Source: Erysipelotrichaceae bacterium (GTDB lineage: Bacteria; Bacillota_I; Bacilli_A; Erysipelotrichales; Erysipelotrichaceae). From it: 64,000 nt of DNA. Made by a program: the position numbers and the translations under genes. This document shows, piece by piece, positions 8,774 through 17,230 of the stretch; the first letter of the stretch is position 1, and every line of letters starts with the position of its first letter. The stretch is from contig JAFRQF010000011.1 of assembly GCA_017428765.1 (NCBI GenBank), forward strand, positions 62,001 through 126,000, in the 5' to 3' direction. The notes beneath the pieces were generated by a model that ran no database searches, had not been told where the DNA came from, and saw only the letters and a list, made by a program, of their open reading frames with translations.

Positions 8774-10419
8774 TTTCTGACCTGCGCCTGGGCACTTTCA
8801 TAGAGCGTTCTGGCGGCTTCGATCGCGGAAGCGCTGGTCTCGGATGTCGAGATCATGGCCAGTTCTTCGATGATCTGTTTTTCATCGAGCTTCCTTACGG
8901 AAGTATTCGAATAGCCGGCTTCATCGTTTTTATAGATATAGAAATGTTCCTTTGCGCAGGCGGCAACGGCAGCCAGGTGGCTGATGCACAATACCTGGGC
9001 AGATCTTGCGATCGAAGCGATCTTGAGTCCGATCGCCAGTGCGACCTTGCCGGACACGCCGGTATCGATCTCATCGAATATGGCAAGACTTGTTTCGCTC
9101 AAGGATGTGAATACGGCTTTCATCGCCAGCATGAGTCGGCTGATCTCACCGCCGGATGCGGCATTTTTCAAAGGCTTGAGTTCTTCCCCTTTGTTCATCG
9201 AGACATAGAATTCGATGTCGTCGATGCCGTTATTATTGAGATCCGTCTCGTCGATCCGTATCGAAAAACGGGTATTCGGAAGGATGAGATCCTGGCAATG
9301 TCTGACGACGCTGTTTTCAAGATCTTTTGCCTTTTTCTGACGGATCTCATGCAAGACTTCGGCTTTCTGATGCGCTTCATTATAAAGCTGATCGAGCTGT
9401 TTCTTCTTTTCGGAAAGAACGTATTCGCGATCATCGAAAAGTGCGATCTTATCGGAAAGTTCCTTCTGCTTTTCTAAGAGCCCTTCTGTATCGGTAGCAT
9501 GCTTGCGCTTGAGCTTGGAATAGGTATAGAGTCTTTCTTCGATATACTCGATATTGAAATCCTCATCGGTAAACTGTGCTAAAAGATCCTTGAGGCGATC
9601 AGTCTCATCGTTCAGATCATAATAGATGCTTTCGATCTTTTCCTTGACGCTGTTTACGACTTCGTCATCGAGATTCAATCCGTGCAGCAAAGTGGAAAGC
9701 TGTTCCTTTATGCCGCTGTCTCCGTCGTAAAGTTCGATGGCGGAATTGAGCGTCGTGATGTATTTCTCGGCAGATTTGTAGCGTTTTTCCTTGGCTTGCA
9801 GATCCGCTTCTTCTTCGATGTCGATATTTGCTTCTTTCAGTTCATTGAGATCGAAACGGATGAACTCGAGTTCCCTTTCGCTGTAAGTGTTGTTTGTAAG
9901 CTCATCATATTCTTTCAAAGCGGCTTTATATGCCTTATAGGCTTCTTTGTATGCAGCGAGCTGTTTTTCATCGTCGCAATAGCGGTCCAGTAAAGACAGA
10001 TGGTTCTTCTTGTTGAGCAGGTATTGGGAGTCTCTTTGCGAGTGAATGTCGATATGTTCGTCGAAAAGGTCCGTCAGAAATGCCAGAGTGACGGAGACCT
10101 GATTGATCTTGATGGAATTGTGATTGTCTCTGGATATTACCCTGCGTATGATGAGTTCATCATCATATTCGATATCGGCTTCATCGAGTTTTTCTTTCAT
10201 GTAATCATCGATCGAAAAGATCCCTTCGATGATGGCCTTCTGCGCACCGTTGCGGATGACGGAGACATCGGCTTTGCTTTTGATCAGATAGGACAGTGCG
10301 CCGACGATGATCGATTTGCCGGCACCTGTTTCACCGGTGAACACGGTAAAACCGTCGCTGAATTGCAGTTCCAGTTCATCGATGATCGCATAATTTTTGA
10401 TATAAAGGCTTTTCAACAT
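8770..10419 (-). CDS. recN: DNA repair protein RecN
   Basis: SMC-like ATPase acting early in double-strand break repair. Walker A GETGAGKS lies at residues 29-36, long coiled-coil arms at about 155-370, the ABC signature AASGGEISRLMLAM near 420, and Walker B LAIFDEIDTGVSG near 443. The 549 residues are normal for the family. It sits in the conserved xseB-ispA-recN neighbourhood and overlaps xerD by four bases. A GAGGG element lies about 13 bases before the ATG, which is slightly long. Confidence 0.96.
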   Translation of the reverse strand: MLKSLYIKNYAIIDELELQFSDGFTVFTGETGAGKSIIVGALSYLIKSKADVSVIRNGAQKAIIEGIFSIDDYMKEKLDEADIEYDDELIIRRVISRDNHNSIKINQVSVTLAFLTDLFDEHIDIHSQRDSQYLLNKKNHLSLLDRYCDDEKQLAAYKEAYKAYKAALKEYDELTNNTYSERELEFIRFDLNELKEANIDIEEEADLQAKEKRYKSAEKYITTLNSAIELYDGDSGIKEQLSTLLHGLNLDDEVVNSVKEKIESIYYDLNDETDRLKDLLAQFTDEDFNIEYIEERLYTYSKLKRKHATDTEGLLEKQKELSDKIALFDDREYVLSEKKKQLDQLYNEAHQKAEVLHEIRQKKAKDLENSVVRHCQDLILPNTRFSIRIDETDLNNNGIDDIEFYVSMNKGEELKPLKNAASGGEISRLMLAMKAVFTSLSETSLAIFDEIDTGVSGKVALAIGLKIASIARSAQVLCISHLAAVAACAKEHFYIYKNDEAGYSNTSVRKLDEKQIIEELAMISTSETSASAIEAARTLYESAQAQVRK

Positions 10420-10486
10420 GAGAAATGATCATCCCTCTATTACATTATTTGTCAAAAAATGAAAGATTCCTAATGAATTCTTGTTT

Positions 10487-11314
10487 TTAACGGTTTTTTA
10501 ATGCCTGTAAGAGCTCTGAGATATAGGTTTTATCGATATCTATATCATTGAGCAGTGCATCGAGTTCATTGAACTGGTCTTCGATCAGCTGCTTTAGCTC
10601 ATCCAGAGAATAAACGGATAAGGCAGAGCCTTTTTCGTTGCGGGCATCAGACAATGATTTGCCCATCTCCTTTTCTGATTTTATCACATCGAAGAGGTCA
10701 TCCTGGTTCTGGAAGATCTTCCCGATCAAAGAACCCATTCTGATGAAGCAGTCCTCTTCTTCTCTTCCGGCGATGTACATCGGGATCAGGCAGGCGATCT
10801 TGAAAAGGCCGCCGGTCTTGTTGTCCTGAATGACGTCGAGTTTTTCGGCATCGATGTTCTGATTGTCACTTGTGACATCAAGAAGCTGTCCGTAGATCAT
10901 CCCGTCAGATCCGGCATATGTGGACAACGCCTTAATGATATTGACTTTGCACTTCGCATCATAGCTATCGGATTCCGCGATGACACGGAAGGCATTGGTG
11001 AGAAGCTGATCGCCGGTGAGAATGGCGATATCTTCGCGGAACGCCTTGTGAAGAGATGGCTTTCCCCTTCTGAAATCATCGTTATCCATAGCCGGCAGAT
11101 CGTCGTGGATGAGAGAATAGGTCTGTATCAGTTCCAACGCCAAAGCGGCATCGTAGCCTTTAGATTCATCGATTCCCATGCCTTTGAGAAGTGCAAAGAT
11201 GACACGCGGACGGAAACGCTTGCCCCCTTCCATGGCGTACTTCATCGCATCGGAGATCAGGCACGGACGCTGTGAGCCGAGATATTCCTGTACGTGTGAT
11301 TCAAAGTTACTCAT
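10487..11314 (-). CDS. ispA: Polyprenyl (farnesyl/geranylgeranyl) diphosphate synthase
   Basis: Condenses isopentenyl diphosphate with allylic diphosphates to make the C15/C20 precursor of undecaprenyl lipid and other isoprenoids. The first Asp-rich motif DDLPAMD is at residues 71-77, with GKRFRPR near 31-37. The second Asp-rich motif is QDDLFD near 205. The 275-residue length is slightly below the usual ~290. It overlaps xseB by 8 bases, matching the widespread xseA-xseB-ispA order. The exact chain length of the product cannot be read reliably. Confidence 0.93.
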   Translation of the reverse strand: MSNFESHVQEYLGSQRPCLISDAMKYAMEGGKRFRPRVIFALLKGMGIDESKGYDAALALELIQTYSLIHDDLPAMDNDDFRRGKPSLHKAFREDIAILTGDQLLTNAFRVIAESDSYDAKCKVNIIKALSTYAGSDGMIYGQLLDVTSDNQNIDAEKLDVIQDNKTGGLFKIACLIPMYIAGREEEDCFIRMGSLIGKIFQNQDDLFDVIKSEKEMGKSLSDARNEKGSALSVYSLDELKQLIEDQFNELDALLNDIDIDKTYISELLQALKNR

Positions 11315-11507
11315 TTTCTTCTCCTTTATTCAGCTGTGCGATCTTTTCTTCAAAGGCGGAGAGCTGATCCTTGAGCGTTTTGGAAAGCTTGAGCCCTTCT
11401 TCGTAGAGCTTGATCGATTCATCGAGTTCTACGTCGTTTGCTTCGAGTTTTTCAACGATCTGCTGCAGCATATTCATCTGCTGTTCGAATGATTTTTCTT
11501 TTCCCAT
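11307..11507 (-). CDS. xseB: Exodeoxyribonuclease VII small subunit
   Basis: A 66-residue helical-hairpin protein that caps the large subunit XseA in the single-strand-specific exonuclease VII. The family pattern is visible: SFEQQMNMLQQIVEKLEANDVELDESIKLYEEGLKL, then a charged tail. It lies one base after xseA and overlaps ispA, so all three are co-translated. Confidence 0.94.
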   Translation of the reverse strand: MGKEKSFEQQMNMLQQIVEKLEANDVELDESIKLYEEGLKLSKTLKDQLSAFEEKIAQLNKGEENE

Positions 11508-11508
11508 A

Positions 11509-12750
11509 TCAGTCCCTTTCCTTCGCTTTCACGATGCCATCGGCAAAGCGGATATCGAATTCCTTATGTTTGAGTTCTTTCTTGCTCTTGATGACTCTGT
11601 CATCCTGCAAGACAAGGCTGTAACCGCGTTTTAAGACGTTTTGCGCGTTGTAAGCTTCCAGCAGTGTAGTAAATCGTTTGTAGGATAATCTTGCTTCATT
11701 GAGCTTAAGATCGAGTTTTAAGGCCATCCTGGTTTCAAGGTGATCGATCAGATGAAGATCCTTATCACATTTATGCAGTATGGAGTTTCTGATCTGCAGG
11801 ATATAGGAATCGATCCTGTCCTTGATCGATGTCAGAGAATCCATATAACGGAAGAGCCTTTGTGTATAGAAGTCAAAGGCCATCTTCTTTTTCTCCAGTA
11901 TCGACAGGATGTCCTCCTGCAGGTCGGTCTGAATATCTTCAAGTAACTGCTTTACTTTTTCGATATCCGGTGTGATCAGTTCGACGGAAGCGGTCGGTGT
12001 CGCCGCTCTTAAGTCGGCAACGAAATCCGTCAGTGTGAAATCCTGTTCGTGGCCGATGCCGGAAACAAGAAAGGTCTTCATATCATAGATCGTTCTGATC
12101 AGCATCTCATCGTTGAAACAGAAGAGGTCTTCAAAGGAACCGCCTCCTCTGGCCAGGATGATGGCATCATAGCCGAGCTCATCGGCTTGTTTCAGTTTGT
12201 TTATGATATCTTTCGGCGCATCCGCTCCCTGTACCAGGACCGGATGATATTCGACTTTGCATAAAGGCCATCTTCTTCGAAAGGCCGTTTTGATGTCGGA
12301 CATCGCAGCCGATCTGTCACCGACCAATACCCCTACTCTTTCCAGGTATGTCTTTTCCAGGATCTTCTTGTGGCTCTGATCGAAAAGTCCTTCTTCGGCC
12401 AGTTTGTTCTTCAAGGCTTCGTACTGAGCGTAGAGATCACCCAGGCCGTCCAGATTCATCCTTTGTACATACAGCTGCAGCTGCCCGCTTGCTTCGAAGA
12501 TGGAAGTATTGGCATAGACGATGACCTTGTCACCGGTCTTCGGTTCAAAGCGCAAAGTTGCGGCAGCGGATTTGAACATGACGCAGTTTATGGATGCGTA
12601 CGGGTCTTTCAACGTAAAATACAGATGACCTGAAAAGTGTTTGTGGTAATTTGATATTTCCCCAGACACGTAAATTTTCTGCAGATGGTCATCTGTATCC
12701 AGACGGTTTTTAAGATATCGTAATAGACTGCTTACTGAGAGCTGCTGCAT
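11509..12750 (-). CDS. xseA: Exodeoxyribonuclease VII large subunit
   Basis: Catalytic subunit of exonuclease VII, which degrades single-stranded DNA to oligonucleotides. An OB-fold N-terminal domain covers about residues 1-105 (VSGEISNYHKHFSGHLYFTLKD). The catalytic domain contains GVLVGDRSAAMSDI near 147, ILARGGGSFEDLFCFND near 198 and SGIGHEQDFTLTDFVADLRAATPTASVE near 230-257. A coiled-coil region follows. The 413 residues are slightly shorter than E. coli XseA. Its start lies 19 bases inside the end of nusB. Confidence 0.95.
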   Translation of the reverse strand: MQQLSVSSLLRYLKNRLDTDDHLQKIYVSGEISNYHKHFSGHLYFTLKDPYASINCVMFKSAAATLRFEPKTGDKVIVYANTSIFEASGQLQLYVQRMNLDGLGDLYAQYEALKNKLAEEGLFDQSHKKILEKTYLERVGVLVGDRSAAMSDIKTAFRRRWPLCKVEYHPVLVQGADAPKDIINKLKQADELGYDAIILARGGGSFEDLFCFNDEMLIRTIYDMKTFLVSGIGHEQDFTLTDFVADLRAATPTASVELITPDIEKVKQLLEDIQTDLQEDILSILEKKKMAFDFYTQRLFRYMDSLTSIKDRIDSYILQIRNSILHKCDKDLHLIDHLETRMALKLDLKLNEARLSYKRFTTLLEAYNAQNVLKRGYSLVLQDDRVIKSKKELKHKEFDIRFADGIVKAKERD

Positions 12751-13118
12751 ATATGATCCAAAACTCCGTTGATGTACTTATAGGACTCCTCGTCGCAATA
12801 CTGTTTGGCCAGGATGATGGCCTCATCGATCACGACAGCTTTGTCATTGAGCCCCTGTTTGATCTCGGAGACGGTCTCCAGAAGGATGGCCTGTTCCACG
12901 AGATTGAGACGCTCAAAAGTCCATTTGTTAAGATATGCTGAGATTTCGGAAATATAGTCTTCTTTGTTGCGTAAAAGATCGTTTCGGATGGCGATCATGT
13001 ATTCGTTGTCGTCTTCATCAAAGTTGTCCAGGAAACAGGATAAAAGATCCTTGTGTAAGAGCAAGTGCTGATATAAGGCGAATACGATCTTTTCGCGATA
13101 TTCATGGCGATTAAGCAT
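12732..13118 (-). CDS. nusB: Transcription antitermination factor NusB
   Basis: RNA-binding component, with NusE (S10), of the rRNA antitermination complex. The 128-residue all-helical protein shows the family features RHEYREKIVFALYQ at the N-terminus and LVEQAILLETVSEI plus VVIDEAIILAKQYCDEESYKYINGVLD at the C-terminus. I chose the ATG at 13118. A GTG six codons upstream is in frame but would lie within the -10 element. No Shine-Dalgarno sequence precedes either, so the mRNA may be leaderless. It heads the nusB-xseA-xseB-ispA-recN-xerD run. Confidence 0.92.
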   Translation of the reverse strand: MLNRHEYREKIVFALYQHLLLHKDLLSCFLDNFDEDDNEYMIAIRNDLLRNKEDYISEISAYLNKWTFERLNLVEQAILLETVSEIKQGLNDKAVVIDEAIILAKQYCDEESYKYINGVLDHICSSSQ

Positions 13119-13207
13119 ATCGTTATTATATACCAAAAAAACTAAGATTGATCACATGCCTTTCAAACTCAGAGCGATTTTATCTTCGTTGATGTATAAT
13201 TCATAAC
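13119..13207. promoter_or_regulatory. Divergent promoter region between nusB and the DUF5662-type gene
   Basis: On the minus strand TATAAT (13130-13125) ends six bases before the nusB ATG. On the plus strand TATAAT (13195-13200) ends seven bases before the GTG of the opposite gene. Neither gene has a Shine-Dalgarno sequence and neither -10 has a good -35. Both transcripts are therefore predicted to be leaderless or nearly so. Confidence 0.6.
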
Positions 13208-13780
13208 GTGGAAGAAAAAAACTTTGCCCAAAGGTTCTTCGGGCACTTAAAAACGATATTGCGGCACAGGCATCTGGTCATGTTTACCTGCTTTAAATGC
13301 GGCATGTACGCTCAGGGACTGAAACATGATCTTTCGAAGTTTTCGCCAAGTGAATTCATTCCTTCCGTGAAGTATTTTCAGGGCTTCCGTTCGCCGATCT
13401 CCAAAGAGAAACAGGTCAAGGGCTATTCGGAATGCTGGCTGCATCACAAAGGAAGGAACAAGCACCATTGGGAATACTGGACCGATCGCATCGACGGCCA
13501 TCTTGAGATCGTATCTCTGGAGATGCCGGTACGTTACATGCTGGAATCGGTGATCGACCGCATCTCGGCATCGAAAGTCTATAAGAAAGAGATGTATACG
13601 GAAAACGAACCGCTGAATTTCTTTGTCAATTCCAGAGAATACAAAGTCATGAATCAGAAGACGGCCGAACAGATCCGCTATCTGCTGCAATATCTCGCCG
13701 ATAACGGCGAAGAAAAAGCTCTTGCGTATTACAAGAGCCTGTATAAGAAACATAAATACGACAGGACGATCAGTTTCTAG
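13208..13780 (+). CDS. DUF5662-type His-rich protein, function unknown
   Basis: A 190-residue soluble protein resembling the uncharacterised DUF5662 group, widespread in gut Bacillota. Recurrent motifs are [11 protein letters not shown] near residue 39, [25 protein letters not shown] near 66-90 and [17 protein letters not shown] near 102. The His/Asp/Trp-rich blocks suggest a metal-binding hydrolase-like fold, but no activity is established. Translation must begin at GTG 13208, because no other start codon lies upstream in frame and the next ATG would remove the conserved N-terminus. Its end overlaps the convergent dCMP deaminase gene by 11 bases. Confidence 0.7.
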   Translation: MEEKNFAQRFFGHLKTILRHRHLVMFTCFKCGMYAQGLKHDLSKFSPSEFIPSVKYFQGFRSPISKEKQVKGYSECWLHHKGRNKHHWEYWTDRIDGHLEIVSLEMPVRYMLESVIDRISASKVYKKEMYTENEPLNFFVNSREYKVMNQKTAEQIRYLLQYLADNGEEKALAYYKSLYKKHKYDRTISF

Positions 13781-14237
13781 TCCTCAATTCAACATCGATC
13801 TCATAAGGAAGCTGCTGCAGTTCTACGCCGGCTTCTTTTAACATTTTCTTGGATGCGACATTGCCTTCCGTACCGTCATACTTGTCGGATTCATAGACGA
13901 CTTTCTTTATGCCGGACTGGATGATCGCTTTGGCACATTCATTGCATGGGAAAAGCGAGACATACAATGTACAGCCTTTGACCGGTCTTGGGGAATTGAG
14001 TATCGCATTGAGTTCCGCATGGACGACGTAGGCGTATTTGGTATTCAGGAAGTCCCCTTCTCTTTGCCAAGGGAAATCCTGATCATCACAGCCTCTGGGC
14101 ATGCCGTTGTAGCCGATCGAGACGACTTTGTTTTCCTTATCGATGATGCAGGCACCGACCTGTGTATTTGGATCTTTGGAACGAAGTGCCGAAAGATGCG
14201 CGAGACCCATGAAGTATTCTTCCCAGCTGATTACCAT
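13770..14237 (-). CDS. dCMP/cytidine deaminase family protein (ComEB-type)
   Basis: Zinc-dependent deaminase expected to convert dCMP to dUMP for thymidylate synthesis. The zinc site is intact: HAE at residues 73-75, with Glu75 the proton shuttle, and PCNEC at 97-101. The N-terminal [31 protein letters not shown] block is typical of dCMP deaminases. The 155-residue length is normal. It begins seven bases before the rhomboid gene stops, so it is co-transcribed with it, and it overlaps the convergent upstream gene at its 3' end. Confidence 0.92.
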   Translation of the reverse strand: MVISWEEYFMGLAHLSALRSKDPNTQVGACIIDKENKVVSIGYNGMPRGCDDQDFPWQREGDFLNTKYAYVVHAELNAILNSPRPVKGCTLYVSLFPCNECAKAIIQSGIKKVVYESDKYDGTEGNVASKKMLKEAGVELQQLPYEIDVELRTRN

Positions 14238-15484
14238 TTGCCACCTCCGTATTTCACATAGACATCGCTCAGCCTTCTTGCCAGATTCAGAGCATATTCT
14301 TTCAGATTCAGATCGTCAAACATCTTGACGATCTCCATGTCTGTTCCGGCATAGAACGGTGATATTATCTTCATTGTTGCATATTTATAAAACAGTGACA
14401 ACAGCATGACTCCGATCAGGACACCGAGCCCGATCTTGTCTTCCGAGAAGAAGAAATAGTATAGGACGATACCTGAGATCAGACCGCCGATGTGGGCGAT
14501 CCAGGCCGTGGTATCCAGGAAGTTGATCATGACATTGATGATGATCACCGGCAGAAACGATCTTAAGGAGATCAGCTTCAGTCGATACATATCCATGATG
14601 AAGATGACCATCAGGGCATAGATGCCTCCGGAGATGCCGATCGTGATCGTGTTTGCCGACAGCAGTCCTTGTGTAAGGGACGAAGTCAGTATCGAAATGA
14701 TCAGGGCACCGATCAAAGACAGCGGACCCAGTCTTTTCTCAATGTAGGATCCAAGGATATACAGGGAATACATGTTGGTGAAAAAGTGTAAGAAACCGCC
14801 ATGCAGGAATGCCGTGGTGAACAGACGCCAGAACTCTTTCAGACCTAAGGTGAAGGTCTTGTAGTCGGCACCCAGGAAGACCAGGACGGCACTTGAAGTA
14901 TATTTGCGTCCCATGAAGACGGTGATCAGATACATGATCGCACATAATGCGATGATGCCATAAGTTACAAGTGGATGCCCCTGTTTGAAAAGGGACGTCT
15001 TTTTGTTTCTTCTGGCATGGGCTTCATTGAGTTTTTCGGATAAGGCATGGATCTCATCGGGGATCTGTTCGTCATCGACATACTGCAGACAGGTATAGAG
15101 TTTCGGATAGATCTTTGAAACGTCATAGCCTTCCGCAAAACCCCGTGTATACAGGTTCAGATGATGGTATTCTTCTTCGGTCGAAGAAAAATCTTCCCGG
15201 CTGATATGGATATCCAGAAAGGACAGGTCTTCGATCTCTTTGAGATAGGAGATGCCGGTGATGACATGTTCAACGCGGTCTCTGTCCTGCTCAAAGACGG
15301 ATTGCGGACGTATCGTGACGCGGATCAGCTGGAAGTTTGGATCTTCGGCATTGAAAAACCACATCTCTTCTTTTAAGAAGGATGAGTATTCGCGTATGAG
15401 CTGTTCTTCGAAGTTGTGTTCGATCGAGAGAACGGATGCGACCTGCATCATGTAGATGTAGTTTATCTGAATGTTCTCATCCAT
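14231..15484 (-). CDS. Rhomboid-family intramembrane serine protease with cytoplasmic N-domain
   Basis: Membrane protease that cuts transmembrane segments of other proteins. About 165 soluble residues precede a six- to seven-helix membrane core. The catalytic dyad is Ser286 (GISGG) and His331 (AHIGG). The accessory motif [10 protein letters not shown], with His228, His233 and Asn237, is present. The large N-terminal domain recalls B. subtilis GluP (YqgP), although I cannot see TPR repeats with certainty. It overlaps the RluD-type gene (8 bases) and the deaminase gene (7 bases), so it belongs to the lspA-rluD-rhomboid-deaminase unit. Confidence 0.9.
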   Translation of the reverse strand: MDENIQINYIYMMQVASVLSIEHNFEEQLIREYSSFLKEEMWFFNAEDPNFQLIRVTIRPQSVFEQDRDRVEHVITGISYLKEIEDLSFLDIHISREDFSSTEEEYHHLNLYTRGFAEGYDVSKIYPKLYTCLQYVDDEQIPDEIHALSEKLNEAHARRNKKTSLFKQGHPLVTYGIIALCAIMYLITVFMGRKYTSSAVLVFLGADYKTFTLGLKEFWRLFTTAFLHGGFLHFFTNMYSLYILGSYIEKRLGPLSLIGALIISILTSSLTQGLLSANTITIGISGGIYALMVIFIMDMYRLKLISLRSFLPVIIINVMINFLDTTAWIAHIGGLISGIVLYYFFFSEDKIGLGVLIGVMLLSLFYKYATMKIISPFYAGTDMEIVKMFDDLNLKEYALNLARRLSDVYVKYGGGKW

Positions 15485-16391
15485 TGAAACGGCCGCCCTT
15501 TTCTTTGATGTATTCTTTCATATAATCCGGAAGATCGGTTCTGAATTCCACGCGTTCCAACGTTCTTGGATGGATGAAAGACAGGAAATAAGCATGCAGA
15601 TACTGTCCGGAATCATCGATCGTCTTCTTGCCGTATCTGGCATCATTGACTACAGGATGATGGATATATTGCATATGGACTCTGATCTGATGGGTCCTGC
15701 CGGTCTTGAGTTCGACATCAAGCAATGTGGAATCATCGTAGCGCTCCTTGACTTGAAAAAGTGTGATGGCTTCCTTGGAATTTTTCGGCGTGACGCACAT
15801 CATCTGCCGGTTCTTCTCACTGCGTCCGATCGGAGCATCGATCTCCCCTTCATTGTTTTCGATGACGCCGCTTACGATCGCGTAGTATTTGCGATAGCAG
15901 GTCTTGTCTTTCAATTGATCGGCAAGGAAGCGATGTGCCTCATTGTTTTTGGCGCAGACCAGAAGTCCCGAAGTATCTTTGTCGATCCTGTGGACGATGC
16001 CCGGTCTGTAATAGCCGTTGATGTCGGAAAGTTCCTTGCAATGGTATAACAAGGCATTGACGATCGTACCGTCGGGATTGCCGACTGCCGGGTGAACGAC
16101 CATGTCTTTCGGCTTGTTGATGACGATGAGATCTTCATCTTCATAGACGATGTCTAACGGGATATCCTGCGGAAGGATGTCGGTCAGTGTCTTTACTTCA
16201 TAGGAAAAACTGACGCGGTCATTCAGCTGCGTCTTTACTTTTTTGTTTGGGACCTCGCCATTGAGCAGAACTTCTCCTGACGAGATCAGTTTCTGGATGG
16301 CGGTCCTTGATAAAGGCGTGTTTTCGGAAAGATAGACATCCAGACGGATGTCGGTATTTTCTTCATCGACGATCAGCTCAATTTTTGGCAT
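15477..16391 (-). CDS. RluD-family 23S rRNA pseudouridine synthase
   Basis: Converts specific uridines of 23S rRNA (or tRNA) to pseudouridine. An N-terminal S4 RNA-binding domain spans about residues 12-60 (RLDVYLSENTPLSRTAIQKLISSGEVLLNG). The catalytic block HRIDKDTSGLL has the nucleophilic Asp137, and KTGRTHQIRVHM is also present. The 304-residue length is typical. The B. subtilis neighbour order lspA-rluD (ylyB) is kept here. The precise target uridines cannot be assigned from sequence alone. Confidence 0.93.
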   Translation of the reverse strand: MPKIELIVDEENTDIRLDVYLSENTPLSRTAIQKLISSGEVLLNGEVPNKKVKTQLNDRVSFSYEVKTLTDILPQDIPLDIVYEDEDLIVINKPKDMVVHPAVGNPDGTIVNALLYHCKELSDINGYYRPGIVHRIDKDTSGLLVCAKNNEAHRFLADQLKDKTCYRKYYAIVSGVIENNEGEIDAPIGRSEKNRQMMCVTPKNSKEAITLFQVKERYDDSTLLDVELKTGRTHQIRVHMQYIHHPVVNDARYGKKTIDDSGQYLHAYFLSFIHPRTLERVEFRTDLPDYMKEYIKEKGGRFNG

Positions 16392-16845
16392 GTCTGGCCT
16401 CCCATAACATCTTGACGATCAGAAGAACGCATCCGACCGTTATGAAAGAGTCGGCTATATTGAAGACCGGATAGTCGTAGCCGAAGATCTTGAAATCGAG
16501 AAAATCGATAACATAAGAAAAGCGGACTCTGTCGATGAAATTTCCGATCGCGCCGGAAATGATCAGCAGATAGCAGACTTTCGATAAAAGGTCTTTCTTT
16601 TCCGTCGTAAGCAGCAGATAAGTCAGAACGACGCAGGCGATCACCGTCAGTGCCAGCAGGAATGCCGTGGCATGCTGAAGGATGGAAAAACCTGCGCCGT
16701 AGTTGCGCACATATGTCAGATTGAAAAAGCCTTTGATCACCGGAACGACTTCGTTGAGTTTGAAATTGGAAACGATCAGTTTTTTGGAAAACTGATCGAT
16801 AACGACGAAGATCGTGATGAATAAAACATAAACACAATAGATCAT
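16378..16845 (-). CDS. lspA: Lipoprotein signal peptidase II
   Basis: Membrane aspartyl protease that removes lipoprotein signal peptides after diacylglyceryl addition. Four transmembrane helices are visible. Catalytic aspartates lie in the conserved SGAIGNFIDRVRFSYVIDFLDF and VFNIADSFITVG blocks. I chose the ATG preceded by AGAGGAAG. A GTG nine codons upstream would put this ribosome-binding site inside the gene. The 155-residue length is normal. It overlaps the rluD-type gene by 14 bases. Its clients in this window include the ABC binding protein and the PrsA-like lipoprotein. Confidence 0.94.
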   Translation of the reverse strand: MIYCVYVLFITIFVVIDQFSKKLIVSNFKLNEVVPVIKGFFNLTYVRNYGAGFSILQHATAFLLALTVIACVVLTYLLLTTEKKDLLSKVCYLLIISGAIGNFIDRVRFSYVIDFLDFKIFGYDYPVFNIADSFITVGCVLLIVKMLWEARHAKN

Positions 16846-16861
16846 ATACTTCCTCTGAAAT

Positions 16862-16886
16862 GAAAGAAACACGATTGCTCGTGTTA
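16862..16886 (-). terminator. Possible terminator after the TSCPD gene
   Basis: Perfect seven-base inverted repeat AACACGA / TCGTGTT around a four-base loop, overlapping the TSCPD stop codon. The tract that follows (TCTTTC) is only weakly T-rich, so termination may be partial and lspA may be read through. Confidence 0.45.
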
Positions 16887-17138
16887 GTTTGCCTGTGCTT
16901 TGTAAGCTTTTAAAGCTCTGGAGATCTGGTCAGGACAGCTCGTCCCTCTGCCGTGGCAGTCGACGCCTTCAAATGCTTTGATGACATCATCGACATCCAT
17001 GCCGACGACGATCCTTGAGATGCCGCCTAGATTCCCCTGGCAGCCGCCCTCGACTTGAAGTGAGCGGATCTTGTTATCTTCGATATCTAATGTATAGTGT
17101 CTGGAGCAGACATTTTTTGGTACGTATTCAAATTTCAT
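16884..17138 (-). CDS. TSCPD-domain protein (TIGR03905-like), function unknown
   Basis: An 84-residue protein matching the small TSCPD family, also found as a C-terminal domain of some ribonucleotide reductases. Visible features are the pattern CSRHYTLDI, GGCQGNLGGISRIVVGMD and CHGRGTSCPDQISRAL, with four cysteines (residues 11, 33, 61, 68) that could bind metal. No enzymatic role is established. A good GGAAGGTG ribosome-binding site precedes the ATG. It is divergent from gltX and shares a 92-base intergenic region with it. Confidence 0.8.
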   Translation of the reverse strand: MKFEYVPKNVCSRHYTLDIEDNKIRSLQVEGGCQGNLGGISRIVVGMDVDDVIKAFEGVDCHGRGTSCPDQISRALKAYKAQAN

Positions 17139-17203
17139 GTTTTCACCTTCCCTGCTATTTTATCTTAAAAGGCGGATATTTGCTAGTTTAATGCGCTTGT
17201 ATC

Positions 17204-17219
17204 TGCTAAAATGACTAGG
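17204..17219 (+). promoter_or_regulatory. gltX promoter extended -10
   Basis: Extended -10 TGCTAAAAT at 17204-17212 without a clear -35. AGGGGG follows as the ribosome-binding site about 10 bases before the gltX ATG. No T-box or other leader fits in the short 5' region. Confidence 0.55.
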
Positions 17220-17230
17220 GGGAATTTTAT

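Noticed and set aside
10420..10455. TTGACA upstream of recN as a promoter
   Set aside because: A perfect -35 (10455-10450), but at 17-18 bases only ATGATC/TGATCA occurs, which is not a -10. The GAGGG ribosome-binding site would fall upstream of the transcript start. recN is more likely read from nusB.
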